Assembly (NCBI GenBank): GCA_036655975.1
Contig: JAVVPD010000033.1
Location: 1 to 22,944, forward strand
Length of the DNA: 22,944 nt
Origin: CASQEL01 sp036655975
GTDB lineage: Bacteria; Desulfobacterota; Desulfovibrionia; Desulfovibrionales; Desulfovibrionaceae
Direction: 5' to 3'
Made by a program: the position numbers and the translations under genes. Below are positions 1 through 7,062 of the stretch, piece after piece (position 1 is the stretch's first letter; the number at the start of each line of letters is the position of its first letter). The notes below the pieces were generated by a model. It saw nothing but the letters and a program-made list of their open reading frames with translations. It ran no database searches and had not been told where the DNA came from.

Positions 1-155
1 GTGTCGGAAAACTCAAGAAAATGGGCTTTGCCCCCGTCTTTGGTGTAGAGCCGTTTTTTCTCACCATAGAAAACTTGACGCCGATATTTAGGCGCAAAAA
101 CAATATGATATTTGCAGTTCCACTTTGTATGGGCTAAACTTTTGCTGTCACCCAT
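1..155 (-). CDS. tnpA: IS200-like transposase TnpA, N-terminal fragment (runs off window)
   Basis: Reading leftward from ATG at 155, 51 codons stay open to the window edge. The first 30 or so residues are characteristic of IS200/IS605 Y1 transposases: MGDSKSLAHTKWNC followed by KYHIVFAPKYRR. The start is supported by AGGAGG eight or so bases upstream. After QVFYGEKK the sequence (RLYTKDGGKAHFLEF) no longer resembles what I know of the family, where a helix of the type IGEILRKLC is expected. The copy may therefore be a truncated remnant or a divergent variant. The HUH and tyrosine catalytic residues would lie outside the window. Confidence 0.65.
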   Translation of the reverse strand, partial: MGDSKSLAHTKWNCKYHIVFAPKYRRQVFYGEKKRLYTKDGGKAHFLEFSD

Positions 156-161
156 TGTGAC

Positions 162-225
162 CTCCTTTTGATTTGTCCACTTGCAGTTGCCAGACCGCAA
201 GTCATCTTTAACAAATCAAAAGGAG
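162..225 (-). promoter_or_regulatory. Stem-loop sequestering the transposase ribosome binding site
   Basis: Positions 162-176 and 211-225 are a perfect 15-base inverted repeat, extended inward by a second perfect pairing of 179-184 with 197-202. The outer arm at 162-166 is the complement of the AGGAG that serves the transposase start at 155, so in mRNA the ribosome binding site would be paired. This matches the known IS200 device that keeps transposase translation very low. The pairing is seen directly; the effect on translation is inferred from the family. Confidence 0.75.
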
Positions 226-260
226 TTTTACTTTCATATGTATAGCTATAAGCTTACGGG

Positions 261-285
261 AACCCCCCGCATAGCGGGGGGTTTT
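261..285 (+). terminator. Terminator-like hairpin at the IS200-like element end
   Basis: AACCCCCCGC (261-270) pairs perfectly with GCGGGGGGTT (274-283) across a 3-base loop and is followed by TTTT on the plus strand. In IS200 a terminator at the left end blocks transcription entering from outside, and the subterminal hairpin is also part of the transposase recognition structure. Either role fits. Confidence 0.65.
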
Positions 286-291
286 CTACAT

Positions 292-325
292 ACAAAAAAG
301 CCCTCACGATTTCTCGTAAGGGCTT
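292..325 (-). terminator. Rho-independent terminator after tRNA-Asn
   Basis: On the minus strand AAGCCCT (325-319) pairs with AGGGCTT (304-298), with an inner TACGA/TCGTG-type helix (317-314 with 309-306) closing a TTTC/GAAA loop. A run of six T follows at 299-294. It lies 9 bases downstream of the encoded CCA of the tRNA gene, so it ends that transcript. Confidence 0.85.
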
Positions 326-333
326 GATTTTTA

Positions 334-409
334 TGGCTCCCCAGCACGGACTTGAACCGCGAACCTAGTGATTAACAGTCACCCGCTCTGCCGATTGAGC
401 TACTGGGGA
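334..409 (-). tRNA. tRNA-Asn (anticodon GTT)
   Basis: On the minus strand the acceptor strands TCCCCAG (409-403) and CTGGGGA (344-338) pair perfectly. They are followed by discriminator G (337) and an encoded CCA (336-334), 76 bases in all. The anticodon arm reads CTGTTAAT with GTT at 376-374, and the T arm contains GGTTCAAGTCC. Asn-GTT is one of four tRNA species whose G34 is exchanged for queuosine, which is notable because queH lies immediately upstream on the same strand. It has its own promoter and terminator. Confidence 0.95.
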
Positions 410-439
410 ATAACAGCACACCGTAGTGGTGCGAAGAGA

Positions 440-468
440 GTTGTATGTGAATGCGGCGCTTTGGTCAA
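440..468 (-). promoter_or_regulatory. Sigma-70-type promoter for tRNA-Asn
   Basis: Minus-strand TTGACC (468-463), a 17-base spacer, and TACAAC (445-440). Spacing is optimal, and a start near 433 would give a leader of about 24 bases before the mature tRNA at 409. It lies between the queH stop and the tRNA, so the tRNA need not depend on queH readthrough. Confidence 0.65.
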
Positions 469-476
469 GCAAAAAA

Positions 477-1079
477 TTAAAAAAATTTCCGTAAAGCTTT
501 CATGTATCTTTCCGCTTCACTATAGACGCAACCGCAATAGGGCTGGCGGTAAATATTCCATTGTTTAGAAATATCAATTCCCTCTTGCCAGCCCGTTCGA
601 AAATCTTGATAAAAAAAAGGAATATTATTTTGTTCGGCGAGCGAACGGCCCTTGGTCACAATCGCCTCATGGGCCTGATAGCGTGAGTACAAAAGGCTGG
701 TGCTGAAGGCGCTAAAGCCGTGCTTCAGCGCTGCCCGGCAAGTAGCCTCGAGCCTTGTGCTATAGCAATAGGCGCAACGCGCTGGGGGGGTATCCCGCGT
801 GCCCGCGACATCTTTAAGCCATTGCTGAATATTCCAGCTATCGTCGGCCCACAGGACAGGCAGAGAAAGCTTTTCAGCCACCTGCACCATAGCTTCACGG
901 CGGCGCAAATATTCAGCCAGCGGATGAATATTGGGGTTCATAAAATACGCGCTCACCGTCAGTCCCTGTTCGCGCAAACGCAGAACGGGCACGATGGAGC
1001 ACGGCCCGCAGCACACATGCAAAAGGACGTGTGCTGCGGGCTTTGGCGCAATAGAATACGAGGTATTACACTCAGTCAT
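477..1079 (-). CDS. queH: Epoxyqueuosine reductase QueH
   Basis: A 200-residue protein of the former DUF208 family, which reduces epoxyqueuosine to queuosine in tRNA, the last step of queuosine synthesis; it is unrelated in sequence to the cobalamin-dependent QueG. Family marks are HVCCGPCS (Cys23, 24 and 27), YFMNPNIHP, RCAYCY (Cys102 and 105), FSTSLLYSRYQAH, FYQDFRTGW and YRQPYCGCVYSE (Cys182 and 184). The cysteine pairs match those that bind the iron-sulfur cluster and extra iron in QueH. Length is normal. The start at 1079 lies 18 bases after the RNase E/G stop, and the ribosome site is weak, so translation may depend on readthrough from that gene. tRNA-Asn(GTT), a substrate tRNA of the pathway, follows 67 bases downstream. 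Confidence 0.93.
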   Translation of the reverse strand: MTECNTSYSIAPKPAAHVLLHVCCGPCSIVPVLRLREQGLTVSAYFMNPNIHPLAEYLRRREAMVQVAEKLSLPVLWADDSWNIQQWLKDVAGTRDTPPARCAYCYSTRLEATCRAALKHGFSAFSTSLLYSRYQAHEAIVTKGRSLAEQNNIPFFYQDFRTGWQEGIDISKQWNIYRQPYCGCVYSEAERYMKALRKFF

Positions 1080-1097
1080 ACTTTTTCAGGGCACAAC

Positions 1098-3611
1098 TTA
1101 GGGACGAATTTTGATTTCAATAGGCACATTGTATTGCTTTTCCATTTCACGCAATCTATCGCGCTTGTGGTTGAGTAGATACAAACCCAATTCCGTCGCC
1201 AACTCGATCTGGCAGGGGCCGGAGCTGCACAGACGGGCAAGGCGAGCAATTTCACGCATAACTTGCAAGGCGTGCCATTCAATATTGCGGCGCAAGCCCG
1301 TTCCCCCGCACGCGGGGCACGGTTCCATGGTGATGGCAAGGGCTGAGGATGCGGTACGCTGCCGCACAATTTCCAACAAGCCGAAGGAGCTCATGCGCCC
1401 CACATCGTGGCGGGCACGGTCATTCTTCATGGCATTCCGCAAAGTTTTTTCCACATCACGGATATGATTCTTGTCGCGCATTTCGATAAAGTCGATAACA
1501 ATTTGTCCGCCAATATCGCGCAATTTGAGCTGACGCGCGATACATTCGGCAGCTTCCACATTGGTCCGCAGCGCCATGGCTTCAAAATTCCCCTTGCCCG
1601 AAATTTTTCCAGAGTTGATATCAATCGCCATCAAGGCTTCGGTTTGGTCAAACACCAGCCGCCCCCCAGAGGGCAAGATGACTTCACGGGAATAAATCTG
1701 TTCCAACTGGCGTTGGATATTGAAGCGTTCCCACAGCGTTTGACGTAAATCACTGTGTACTTTGACTAAATCGCCCTTGCGCGGAAACAACAGCGACACC
1801 GTTTCGCGCAGGGATTCGGCCTCGGGGCCGTCATCTACCCACACTTCGCACACGTCATCGGTAAGATAGTCGCGCACCGCACGTTCCGCGAGGCCCGGTT
1901 CTTGATAAATAAGCGCGGGCGTGGGTTCTGAGGTGCCACGTTTACGGATATCTTTCCAAACCCGTTTAAGATATTGTAGATCGTTCTTCAGCGTTGTCTT
2001 GGACGTGCCCGCACTCACCGTACGCACGATAACCCCAAGGCCTTCACCCGGATCAATACCGTTCATCATTTCGCGGAGGCGCGCGCGCTCTTCATCATTT
2101 TCCACCTTACGGGACACGCCAATCTGCTCCTGACCGGGTGTCAGCACCAAAAAGCGCCCTGCCAACGAAAGCCAAGTGGTTAAAAACGCGCCCTTACTGC
2201 CGGAGGGTTCCTTGACCACCTGCACCAAAACTTCCTGACCCGCTTTCAGCACTTTTTGCATGGGGGGAAATTTCTTCCCCTTCATGGTTTCGTGATGCGT
2301 CAGATAGTATTCGGGATGCACCTCATCAATTTGTAAAAACCCGTTCTTATTGGCCCCGTAATTAACGAAAGCGGCTTGCAAATTGGTGTCGATATTGTGG
2401 ATAACACCCTTATAAATATTGCCTTTCGTCTTGGCTTGGTGCAGCATTTCAAGATAATATTCGTGGATGGCCCCTTCTTCCACAAGAGCCACTTCCACTT
2501 GCTCACCGGGTACAACGCTGATGAACATTTTGCGGCGTCCCACTTTTTCAGAATCACGCGCTTCATCGGCATCTTCAGGCGCTTCTGCCTCTACAGGCAC
2601 GGGCTTGGAAGGGCGCTTCGAACTATGAGGAGCAGCCTTATGCCGCGCTGGGGAGGCTAGGGGCGAATCTTCCGCACGCAGGGAACCCGTTTCAGCGTCT
2701 TCCCCCGCCGTATGTTCCCGCGCATCTTCCTCCGTATTCTGAACCTCGCGAAGTCTATTCTTGCTACGACCACGCCCTCCCCGACGGCCACGGCGACTTT
2801 TACGCGCCGGTGCCTCCCCTTCCGGACTGGCTTCTTCGACAGCGGGGGGAGACGAATTTTCCACATCGGCGGATGCGGTACGGTCATGGGCAGGCGCCTG
2901 TATGCCCTCGTGCGGGTCAGCAGACGGCACAAGTTCGGTAACTTCCGCCTGCGCGAGACTCTGTTCCTGGCGGGGAATTGTCACCGGTTCGGCTTTTTCC
3001 GCTGCCACTTCCGGTACGAATGCGGGAATTTCTGGTGCGGGGGCGGGCGTTGAATCCAGAGCTTGCTCGGCTTTCCGATCAGGTGTTTGCTCAGGTTTCA
3101 ATTCTGGTGTTCGCTCAGGTTTCAATTCTGGCGTTTGCTCAGGCTCTACGCTCGGAGTTTTCGCTTTCGGGACACGACGTTTAACGGGTTTTTTTTCCTT
3201 CGGGGCGGGGGGCGTGGGCAAAGAAATTTCTTGATCGGTAGGCAGGTGCTCAGCTTCAGCGGCAATATTCACAGAATCTGCCACAACCGTATCCACCTTG
3301 GGGCTGGCACGGCGGCGCGAACGCGGCTTTGGCTTTGCGTTGACAGGCTCATCAACTTCCGTCAGCGGAGCACTTGGCGGGATGTCCGCAACAATTTCGG
3401 CATCAGCACTGTGCTTGGGGGAGCTTTTCTGCACACGTGGGCGCGGAGATTTGCTGCCTGCGGTTTTTGCAGTAGGTTTAGCAGCCTTGGGAGCTGGCGC
3501 CTTTTCGGCGGTATTTGTCGGGCTTTCTGCCTTTTTAGCAGGGGTGCGGCGGGGACGTTTGGGCGTGGTTACAGTTTCGCCCGCAGGAGACTTTTGTATG
3601 TCGTCAGTCAT
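1098..3611 (-). CDS. rne: Ribonuclease E/G with long disordered N-terminal extension
   Basis: An 837-residue endoribonuclease of the Rne/Rng family, which cleaves single-stranded AU-rich RNA in mRNA decay and rRNA/tRNA processing. I start it at 3611 (MTDDIQKSPAGE) because AAGGA lies about 7 bases upstream; the reading frame extends 19 codons further without such a site. Residues 1-360 are low complexity, rich in Pro, Ala, Lys and Glu, with a short repeat at about 157-180 and an Arg-rich patch, KSRRGRRGGRGRSKNR, near 271-286. The catalytic core begins at MFISVVPGEQ (362), with an S1 domain at about 381-456. The metal-binding aspartates are in AIDINSG (Asp664) and IVIDFIEM (Asp707), and the zinc-link is CPACGGTG (765). 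E. coli RNase E carries its disordered scaffold at the C-terminus; here it is N-terminal and the protein ends soon after the core, as in RNase G. Confidence 0.93.
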   Translation of the reverse strand: MTDDIQKSPAGETVTTPKRPRRTPAKKAESPTNTAEKAPAPKAAKPTAKTAGSKSPRPRVQKSSPKHSADAEIVADIPPSAPLTEVDEPVNAKPKPRSRRRASPKVDTVVADSVNIAAEAEHLPTDQEISLPTPPAPKEKKPVKRRVPKAKTPSVEPEQTPELKPERTPELKPEQTPDRKAEQALDSTPAPAPEIPAFVPEVAAEKAEPVTIPRQEQSLAQAEVTELVPSADPHEGIQAPAHDRTASADVENSSPPAVEEASPEGEAPARKSRRGRRGGRGRSKNRLREVQNTEEDAREHTAGEDAETGSLRAEDSPLASPARHKAAPHSSKRPSKPVPVEAEAPEDADEARDSEKVGRRKMFISVVPGEQVEVALVEEGAIHEYYLEMLHQAKTKGNIYKGVIHNIDTNLQAAFVNYGANKNGFLQIDEVHPEYYLTHHETMKGKKFPPMQKVLKAGQEVLVQVVKEPSGSKGAFLTTWLSLAGRFLVLTPGQEQIGVSRKVENDEERARLREMMNGIDPGEGLGVIVRTVSAGTSKTTLKNDLQYLKRVWKDIRKRGTSEPTPALIYQEPGLAERAVRDYLTDDVCEVWVDDGPEAESLRETVSLLFPRKGDLVKVHSDLRQTLWERFNIQRQLEQIYSREVILPSGGRLVFDQTEALMAIDINSGKISGKGNFEAMALRTNVEAAECIARQLKLRDIGGQIVIDFIEMRDKNHIRDVEKTLRNAMKNDRARHDVGRMSSFGLLEIVRQRTASSALAITMEPCPACGGTGLRRNIEWHALQVMREIARLARLCSSGPCQIELATELGLYLLNHKRDRLREMEKQYNVPIEIKIRP
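3082..3153. repeat. 24-base tandem repeat inside rne
   Basis: Units at 3082-3105 and 3106-3129 differ at one base, and a third, partly diverged unit follows (3130-3153, matching over its first 14 bases except one). On the coding strand they encode the 8-residue period PELKPE(Q/R)T in the disordered extension of RNase E/G. Whole-codon length means copy-number change would keep the frame. Confidence 0.8.
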
Positions 3612-3639
3612 AAATATCCTTAAAAAATAAAATATTGCA

Positions 3640-3668
3640 GTCATATTCTCGCCTGACTGTAGGCTCAA
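3640..3668 (-). promoter_or_regulatory. Possible promoter of rne
   Basis: Minus-strand TTGAGC (3668-3663), a 17-base spacer and TATGAC (3645-3640), each matching four of six consensus bases. It would start transcription about 25 bases before the chosen rne start. Supported by the terminator-like hairpin just upstream at 3735-3765. Confidence 0.4.
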
Positions 3669-3734
3669 TAAACTTGTACTTATGTGTTTGCGCGGCCGTC
3701 ATGCGGCGTGGAAGAGTATTCCAGTCATTAGGGC

Positions 3735-3765
3735 GCAAAAAAGCCTGTAGGTAAAAACCTTGGCT
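3735..3765 (-). terminator. Possible terminator between phosphoesterase gene and rne
   Basis: On the minus strand AGCC (3765-3762) pairs with GGCT (3745-3742), enclosing AGGT (3760-3757) paired with ACCT (3752-3749) over a short T-rich loop. A run of six T follows (3742-3737). The stem is interrupted, so strength is moderate at best. Confidence 0.45.
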
Positions 3766-3831
3766 CACACAAGGCGAATCTCGTAGAGAATAAGGTTTTT
3801 TAAAAAATATGCAAGCAATTAGCTATATTTG

Positions 3832-4530
3832 TTAATCCTGAGGAGGAAGCACCTGCAACTCCGTGGAAAGCCTGCCTTTATTGAGTCTAATGACGGCATA
3901 GCCCCCCGCAGCCAGTGTGCCGGTATTCACAACAATGGTGCGTCCTATGCGGTCAATGGCGCGCGCTTCGTGGATATGGCCGCATAAACAAATATCCGGT
4001 TGCGCCTCTTCAATAAATTCTCGCACTGCGGTGGAACCCACATGCCCCCCATTAGGTAGAACATCACACAAGGTATCCTTAGGAGGATTATGTGATACAA
4101 GAATAGTTTTATTAACTTTTTTTGCTCTCGGCCAAAGTTCTTCTAGCCAAGTGGCAAAATGGGATTCAGGAAATTCGCTGGGGGTACCAAAGGGAGTGAA
4201 GGTAGAACCACCCACCCCAAATATCGCCACATCCGGCGCTATGCTACGTATTTCACGATGAATGTTCCAATGCTTTTCGATAAGAAAATCAGTTATTTCG
4301 CTGCGATCCATGTTGCCGATCTGTGCGAACACCGCAGGAGTATTACGCTGAATCACGTCCATGATGCGTTCAGCTTGTTTTACACCACCGGCAAGGGTTA
4401 TATCACCGTTCACGATAATACCATCAGCAATGCTCAATTCTGGAATTTCTGAAAGGCGTGCTATATCATCATGAATATCACCCACAGCAATCCACAGGAA
4501 ATCTCGGGTATTGTCGACATTATTGGGCAT
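3832..4530 (-). CDS. Calcineurin-like metallophosphoesterase
   Basis: A 232-residue cytoplasmic phosphoesterase with the full set of dimetal motifs: GDIHDD (17-22), NGDI (41-44), GNMD (72-75), SHNPP (146-150) and GHIHEA (184-189). In GNMD the usual His of GNHD/E is replaced by Met, so the residue that assists the leaving group in many relatives is absent; other subfamilies also vary here. The protein lacks a signal peptide. I start it at 4530 (MPNNVDN) because AAGGA lies about 9 bases upstream, rather than at the longer in-frame start at 4611. The substrate cannot be told from sequence; small-molecule or nucleotide phosphodiesters are typical. It is divergent from the cyclo-ligase gene at 4631, separated by 100 bases. 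Its leader shares the string TTTTTTAAGGATAT with that of rne. Confidence 0.85.
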   Translation of the reverse strand: MPNNVDNTRDFLWIAVGDIHDDIARLSEIPELSIADGIIVNGDITLAGGVKQAERIMDVIQRNTPAVFAQIGNMDRSEITDFLIEKHWNIHREIRSIAPDVAIFGVGGSTFTPFGTPSEFPESHFATWLEELWPRAKKVNKTILVSHNPPKDTLCDVLPNGGHVGSTAVREFIEEAQPDICLCGHIHEARAIDRIGRTIVVNTGTLAAGGYAVIRLNKGRLSTELQVLPPQD

Positions 4531-4630
4531 AGTATATATCCTTAAAAAACATTTGCGGGTAAAGCTTTGTCCGTGTACAAGAACAGTACAAATTTTTGCG
4601 CTTCTTAGCAAAGGCTTTTATGGAGAGGTG

Positions 4631-5245
4631 ATGATGCTTTTCCCCGACAGCACCGCTGTTCCCGCACAAAAGGCGGCTTTACGCACTGACTACATCGCGC
4701 GGCGGCGCGCTCTCGCCCCTGCTACGCTTGCGGCATGGGCCCTTGCGGCCCAACACGCCATATTGGCTGATCCTCGCTGGCGCAACGCCCGCCAGGTCAC
4801 GCTCTACATGCCCATCAAGGGGGAAATGGACACCACACTACTGCGGGAAGACGCATGGGCCCGCAAGGTTCAAGTGCTGCTGCCCCGCTGCCGTTCCGAC
4901 GCACACGGCCGCATGGATTTTGTCCCCTGCACCAGCCACCAAGCACTGACGACGGGGCCTTACGGTATTCTGGAGCCTGCGGCAGAGCGCCCTGCTCTAC
5001 CTTGGGATACAGCGCATCTTTCGCCCGACATGGCGCTTGTCCCTGCTTGCGCTTGTGACGCCCACGGTTTCCGCCTGGGCTACGGGGGGGGCTATTATGA
5101 CCGGGCCTTAAACCACCCCTGCTTTGCCAACACCCACACGGTGGCCTTATGTTATGCCATCTTTTGCGTGCAGGCCCTGCCCCATGAACACTGGGATCTC
5201 CCCATGAAAGCACTGTGTACCGAGGAGGGCCTGCAATGGCTATAA
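4631..5245 (+). CDS. 5-formyltetrahydrofolate cyclo-ligase
   Basis: A 204-residue enzyme that converts 5-formyltetrahydrofolate to 5,10-methenyltetrahydrofolate using ATP. Visible family features are the N-terminal QKAALRTDYIARR helix, the substrate-loop motif PIKGEMDT, GPYGILEP, and the C-terminal signature DAHGFRLGYGGGYYDRAL. Length is typical. GGAGAGG at 4622-4628 serves either ATG 4631 or ATG 4634, two consecutive starts; 4634 has slightly better spacing. The GGG of GYGGGYYD is written as a run of 8 G (5084-5091). The gene overlaps the next one by 10 bases, which suggests coupled translation. The E. coli homologue is ygfA (also named fau). Confidence 0.92.
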   Translation: MMLFPDSTAVPAQKAALRTDYIARRRALAPATLAAWALAAQHAILADPRWRNARQVTLYMPIKGEMDTTLLREDAWARKVQVLLPRCRSDAHGRMDFVPCTSHQALTTGPYGILEPAAERPALPWDTAHLSPDMALVPACACDAHGFRLGYGGGYYDRALNHPCFANTHTVALCYAIFCVQALPHEHWDLPMKALCTEEGLQWL

Positions 5246-5982
5246 GCTATATTCCCTTTGTATTCCCTGGCATTCCACATATTCGTTGCGCTTTTCAAAC
5301 CCGTGTGGGGGGGCATTCCACCGGAGCCTATGGGGGGGGGAACCTGTCTCTGGTGACGCAGGACGAGCGGACATCTGTCATTGCCAACCGGCTAGATCTG
5401 CACAAGACTTTGCAGCTTGAACACATTGCGGAGCTTTCCCAAGTGCACGGGGATATTTTCCATTTTGAGCCTGCTCCCGTAGGTATTGATCAAGCCCCAG
5501 TGCTGGAAGGCGACGGCTTTGCCACCCGTCAACCCCAGCGCGGGCTGATGATCAAAACCGCAGACTGTCAGCCCGTACTGCTTGCCCATAAGGGGGGGGC
5601 ACATGTGGCGGCCCTGCATGTGGGCTGGCGCGGCAACCGAATCAATTTTCTGGCTTCTGGAGTGCAAAAATTTTGCGCCTTTTACGCACTAGAAGCCTGT
5701 GACCTTGTGGCGGTACGTGGCCCCAGCCTTGGGCCGGCCATGGCGGAATTTGTCAATTACCACACAGAATGGGGGCCTAACTTCAACCCTTGGTACACCA
5801 GCGCAAGCCGCACCATGGATTTATGGGGCCTCACCCGCTATCAATTAGAGCAGGCAGGCCTTTTGCCCGCAAATATTTATGGGCTTGACCTGTGTACATA
5901 CAGCATGCCTGAACAATTTTTTTCCTACCGCTATGCCCACGAGTCAGGGCGGCAAGGCAGCCTCATCTGGATTACAGCATAA
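5236..5982 (+). CDS. pgeF: PgeF/YfiH family protein (peptidoglycan editing factor, 'laccase domain')
   Basis: A 248-residue protein of the former DUF152 family. Members were first called polyphenol oxidases; later work shows purine nucleoside phosphorylase/deaminase activity or a role in removing misincorporated residues from peptidoglycan precursors. The metal-site residues are visible: His71 (QVHG), Cys111 (TADCQPVLL) and His128 (ALHVGWRG), with RGPSLGPAMAEF, DLWGL and FFSYR later. I chose ATG 5236 because GAGGAGGG lies 6-14 bases upstream, inside the end of the cyclo-ligase gene. Three G runs (7 at 5307, 9 at 5332, 8 at 5592) encode conserved Gly-Gly motifs. The exact substrate is not predictable from sequence. 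Confidence 0.88.
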   Translation: MAISYIPFVFPGIPHIRCAFQTRVGGHSTGAYGGGNLSLVTQDERTSVIANRLDLHKTLQLEHIAELSQVHGDIFHFEPAPVGIDQAPVLEGDGFATRQPQRGLMIKTADCQPVLLAHKGGAHVAALHVGWRGNRINFLASGVQKFCAFYALEACDLVAVRGPSLGPAMAEFVNYHTEWGPNFNPWYTSASRTMDLWGLTRYQLEQAGLLPANIYGLDLCTYSMPEQFFSYRYAHESGRQGSLIWITA

Positions 5983-6029
5983 AACAAAAAAACAGGCTTT
6001 CCCCCTGTGCAGACAAGAAGGGAAAGCCT
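5983..6029 (-). terminator. Rho-independent terminator of cheV
   Basis: AGGCTTTCCC (5994-6003) and GGGAAAGCCT (6020-6029) pair perfectly across a 16-base loop. On the minus strand the stem is followed by a T-rich tract (GTTTTTTTGTTTT), so it ends the leftward cheV transcript. The same hairpin may also slow the rightward pgeF transcript, but there is no T run on that side. Confidence 0.8.
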
Positions 6030-6053
6030 TACAAATTGTATACCACGCTATAC

Positions 6054-7013
6054 TTATGCGCTTTTACGGGCTTTCTTTTTTTGTTGGATAAGATCGTAGA
6101 GCTGATCACTCAAATTTTGCAAATCAGGCTTGGCGTATTGCACATCTGCCCCCACGGATTCACCACGGTGCTTGAGGCTGTCCGTCACAAGAGACGAAAA
6201 GATCGCCACGGGCAAATGTTTCAATGTGGGATGCGCCTTAATTTGCTTGCACAGTGTCAACCCGTCCAGACGGGGCATTTCAATGTCAGCAATAACACCG
6301 TCCAACAGGTCGGTGACGGGAATGTCCCGCGCATCGGCTTGCGCCTGTAATTTTTCTAATAATTCCCACGCGGCTTGTCCGTCAGCAACTTGCAAAACTT
6401 CAAAATGCCCGCTGTTATTGAGCAGATTAAAAATCAGCCGCCGGACGCTGCCAGAATCATCCGCGTGCAGAATACGCACTACCCCCTCACGGATTTTCCG
6501 CTGACCGGCATCAATTTGCATATGCAGAGCCATGGCAGGGTGCAGTTCGCCCACAATACCTTCAAGGTCAAGCAAAAAAACAGTCCGCCCGTCCAGACGC
6601 ACCACCCCAGTAACACTATATTTACTGGATGCCTGCAAAAAATCGCCGGGGGCTTCCACATCTGTCCAGCTGATACGGTAAATTCTGTTAACCCCCGAAA
6701 CCTGAAACGCGGTCACTACCTTGTTGAATTCCGTGATAATGACTTTATGCCCTTCTTTGTCCACGGGGGGATTGCCAAGGTAGATATTCAAATCAACAAT
6801 GGGCACAACGCGCCCGTCACGGTAGGAAAAAGCACCCAATACGCAAGGATGTGGCCTTTGCGGGGTGGCAGTAATATTTTGAGGACGAATAATTTCCACA
6901 ACTTTGGCGACATTTATGCCGTAATATCCACGATAGCCTGCTTCGTCCAGAAAAAATTCTACAACCTCAAGCTCATTTGTGCCCGATTCTAACAGGATAT
7001 TTGATTGGGCCAT
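6054..7013 (-). CDS. cheV: Chemotaxis coupling protein CheV (CheW-REC)
   Basis: A 319-residue cytoplasmic adaptor that links chemoreceptors to the CheA kinase and can be phosphorylated. Residues 15-160 are a CheW-like domain (VEFFLDE, YGINVAKVVEII, LGAFSYRDGRVVPIVDL). Residues 178-310 are a receiver with the acidic pair in HADDS (185-186), phosphoacceptor Asp243 in ADIEMPRLDG, and Lys295 in YAKPD, so the receiver looks functional. The start at 7013 is backed by GGAG about 8 bases upstream. The gene is monocistronic, with a sigma-28-type promoter 50 bases upstream and its own terminator. It implies a motile organism whose other chemotaxis genes lie elsewhere. Confidence 0.95.
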   Translation of the reverse strand: MAQSNILLESGTNELEVVEFFLDEAGYRGYYGINVAKVVEIIRPQNITATPQRPHPCVLGAFSYRDGRVVPIVDLNIYLGNPPVDKEGHKVIITEFNKVVTAFQVSGVNRIYRISWTDVEAPGDFLQASSKYSVTGVVRLDGRTVFLLDLEGIVGELHPAMALHMQIDAGQRKIREGVVRILHADDSGSVRRLIFNLLNNSGHFEVLQVADGQAAWELLEKLQAQADARDIPVTDLLDGVIADIEMPRLDGLTLCKQIKAHPTLKHLPVAIFSSLVTDSLKHRGESVGADVQYAKPDLQNLSDQLYDLIQQKKKARKSA

Positions 7014-7062
7014 GAATTATCTCCGTATGTTATTTGAGCAAATGATACCGCTGATTGATTTC

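Larger units (their letters stand above)
1..290 (-). mobile_element. IS200/IS605-family element, 5' part, cut by window edge
   Basis: The minus strand carries the start of an IS200-type transposase at 155, preceded by two stem-loops (162-225 and 261-283), the usual arrangement at the left end of IS200. One hairpin hides the transposase ribosome binding site and the other is a terminator-like hairpin near the element tip. The outer boundary is approximate: I placed it just outside the second hairpin and see no target duplication, as expected for this family, which does not make one. The element lies just beyond the 3' end of a tRNA gene. Only the 5' end is visible, so whether the copy is complete cannot be judged. 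Confidence 0.7.
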
